This document shows, in pieces, positions 5,688 through 6,224 of a DNA stretch of 6,224 nt. Every line of letters starts with the position of its first letter. Position 1 is the first letter of the stretch. The DNA comes from Archaeoglobaceae archaeon. GTDB lineage: Archaea; Halobacteriota; Archaeoglobi; Archaeoglobales; Archaeoglobaceae. The notes under the pieces were generated by a model. That model searched no databases and had not been told where the DNA came from. It worked only from the letters and a program-made list of their open reading frames with translations. The stretch is taken from assembly GCA_027066965.1 (NCBI GenBank), contig JAMOMT010000172.1, positions 1-6,224 of the forward strand, written 5' to 3'. Both the position numbers and the translations under genes were made by a program.

Positions 5688-6224
5688 CAATCGTATTCAT
5701 CCCCTATGAGCTTTAACAGTATCGCCTTCTGAGCGTGAAGCCTGTTTTCTGCCTGGTCAAATATAACAGAATTTGTGCCTTCAATCACGGCATCCGTTAT
5801 CTCCTCTCCCCTGTGAGCTGGAAGGCAGTGCATGACTATGACGTCGTCTTTCGCCCTATTTACGAGCTCCTCGTTAACTTGGTAGGGCACAAAAGCTTTC
5901 AGCCTCTCCTCCTTCTCCTTCTCCTGTCCCATCGACGTCCAGACGTCAGTGTAAATGACGTCCGCCTCCTTCACGGCGGACTTCGGGTTTGCCTCGAAAA
6001 CTATCCTAGCTCCGGTCTCTCTGGCTATCTCCTTGGCCTTCTTTACTATTTCCCCGTTCGGCTCGTACTTCTTGGGGGTCGAAACCACAAGCTCCATTCC
6101 AGCAAGGGCGGCGGCGAGAATTAGCGAGTTGCAGACGTTGTTCCCGTCTCCAACCCACACGATCTTTACTCCCTTTAGGCAACCCTTGTACTCCTTTATC
6201 GTCAGCAGATCCGCAACTATCTGG
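5687..6224 (-). CDS. argF: Ornithine carbamoyltransferase, C-terminal part (N-terminus beyond window edge)
   Basis: It transfers the carbamoyl group from carbamoyl phosphate to L-ornithine to give citrulline in arginine synthesis (EC 2.1.3.3). The visible 178 residues open with QIVADLLTIKEYKG, where the Q ends the family's HPxQ carbamoyl-phosphate motif. KIVWVGDGNNVCNSLILAAA follows, the start of the ornithine-binding domain, then DVIYTDVWTSMGQE, the loop characteristic of OTCases. HCLPAHRGEEI is decisive: its Cys-Leu-Pro binds ornithine, whereas the paralogue PyrB in this window has HPLPR. The ending FDQAENRLHAQKAILLKLI is typical. Family length is about 300-310 residues, so roughly 40% is missing, including the STRTR loop. 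The reading frame stays open to the right edge, and the gene is cut only by the window. Its TGA stop overlaps the nadE ATG. The promoter is not in view. Confidence 0.96.
   Translation of the reverse strand, partial: QIVADLLTIKEYKGCLKGVKIVWVGDGNNVCNSLILAAALAGMELVVSTPKKYEPNGEIVKKAKEIARETGARIVFEANPKSAVKEADVIYTDVWTSMGQEKEKEERLKAFVPYQVNEELVNRAKDDVIVMHCLPAHRGEEITDAVIEGTNSVIFDQAENRLHAQKAILLKLIGDEYD

Noticed and set aside
5735..6124. Plus-strand frame of 129 codons inside argF
   Set aside because: It is antisense to a clear OTCase and has no SD or recognisable product.
1..6224. CRISPR array, insertion sequence or integrated element at the tRNA
   Set aside because: There is no regularly spaced repeat, transposase or integrase gene, and no second copy of the tRNA 3' end in the window.

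Overview
The window looks like chromosomal DNA from a thermophilic euryarchaeon, most plausibly of the Archaeoglobales type. This is an inference from gene content and style, not a species call. The supporting signs are TATA boxes at archaeal spacing, Shine-Dalgarno (SD) sites matching GGAGGTGA, frequent AGG/AGA (Arg) and ATA (Ile) codons, a tRNA gene without an encoded CCA, KaiC/RadA-superfamily ATPases, a TtuA/NcsA-type tRNA thiolase and a pyrBI pair.

Left part (1-1590, all minus strand). A tRNA 2-thiolation enzyme loses its C-terminus at the left window edge. Upstream of it are tRNA-Lys(CTT) with its own TATA box, then a 176-residue ribbon-helix-helix (RHH) protein with an unrecognised C-terminal domain. 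A 174-bp divergent promoter region (1591-1764) separates the RHH gene from pyrB.

Middle (1765-3199, plus strand). pyrB and pyrI encode the catalytic and regulatory chains of aspartate transcarbamoylase. pyrB looks leaderless. pyrI seems to begin at a TTG preceded by a perfect SD.

Right part (3228-6224, all minus strand, convergent with pyrBI). Reading along the minus strand, the order is argF (N-terminus beyond the right edge), nadE (TGATG stop/start overlap with argF), a KaiC/RAD55-like protein with a broken Walker A motif, a 100-bp AT-rich gap with its own promoter, and an intact single-domain KaiC-like ATPase. The two transcarbamoylases (ATCase and OTCase) use the same carbamoyl phosphate, for pyrimidines and arginine respectively.

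Most of the window is ordinary core metabolism. The less usual points are the pairing of an apparently ATP-hydrolysis-defective KaiC-like protein with an intact one behind nadE, the undescribed RHH regulator divergent from pyrB, and a 14-bp perfect palindrome with direct repeats upstream of the intact KaiC-like gene. I see no CRISPR array, insertion sequence, integrase, phage gene or riboswitch. I do not find convincing evidence of a wholly new system.
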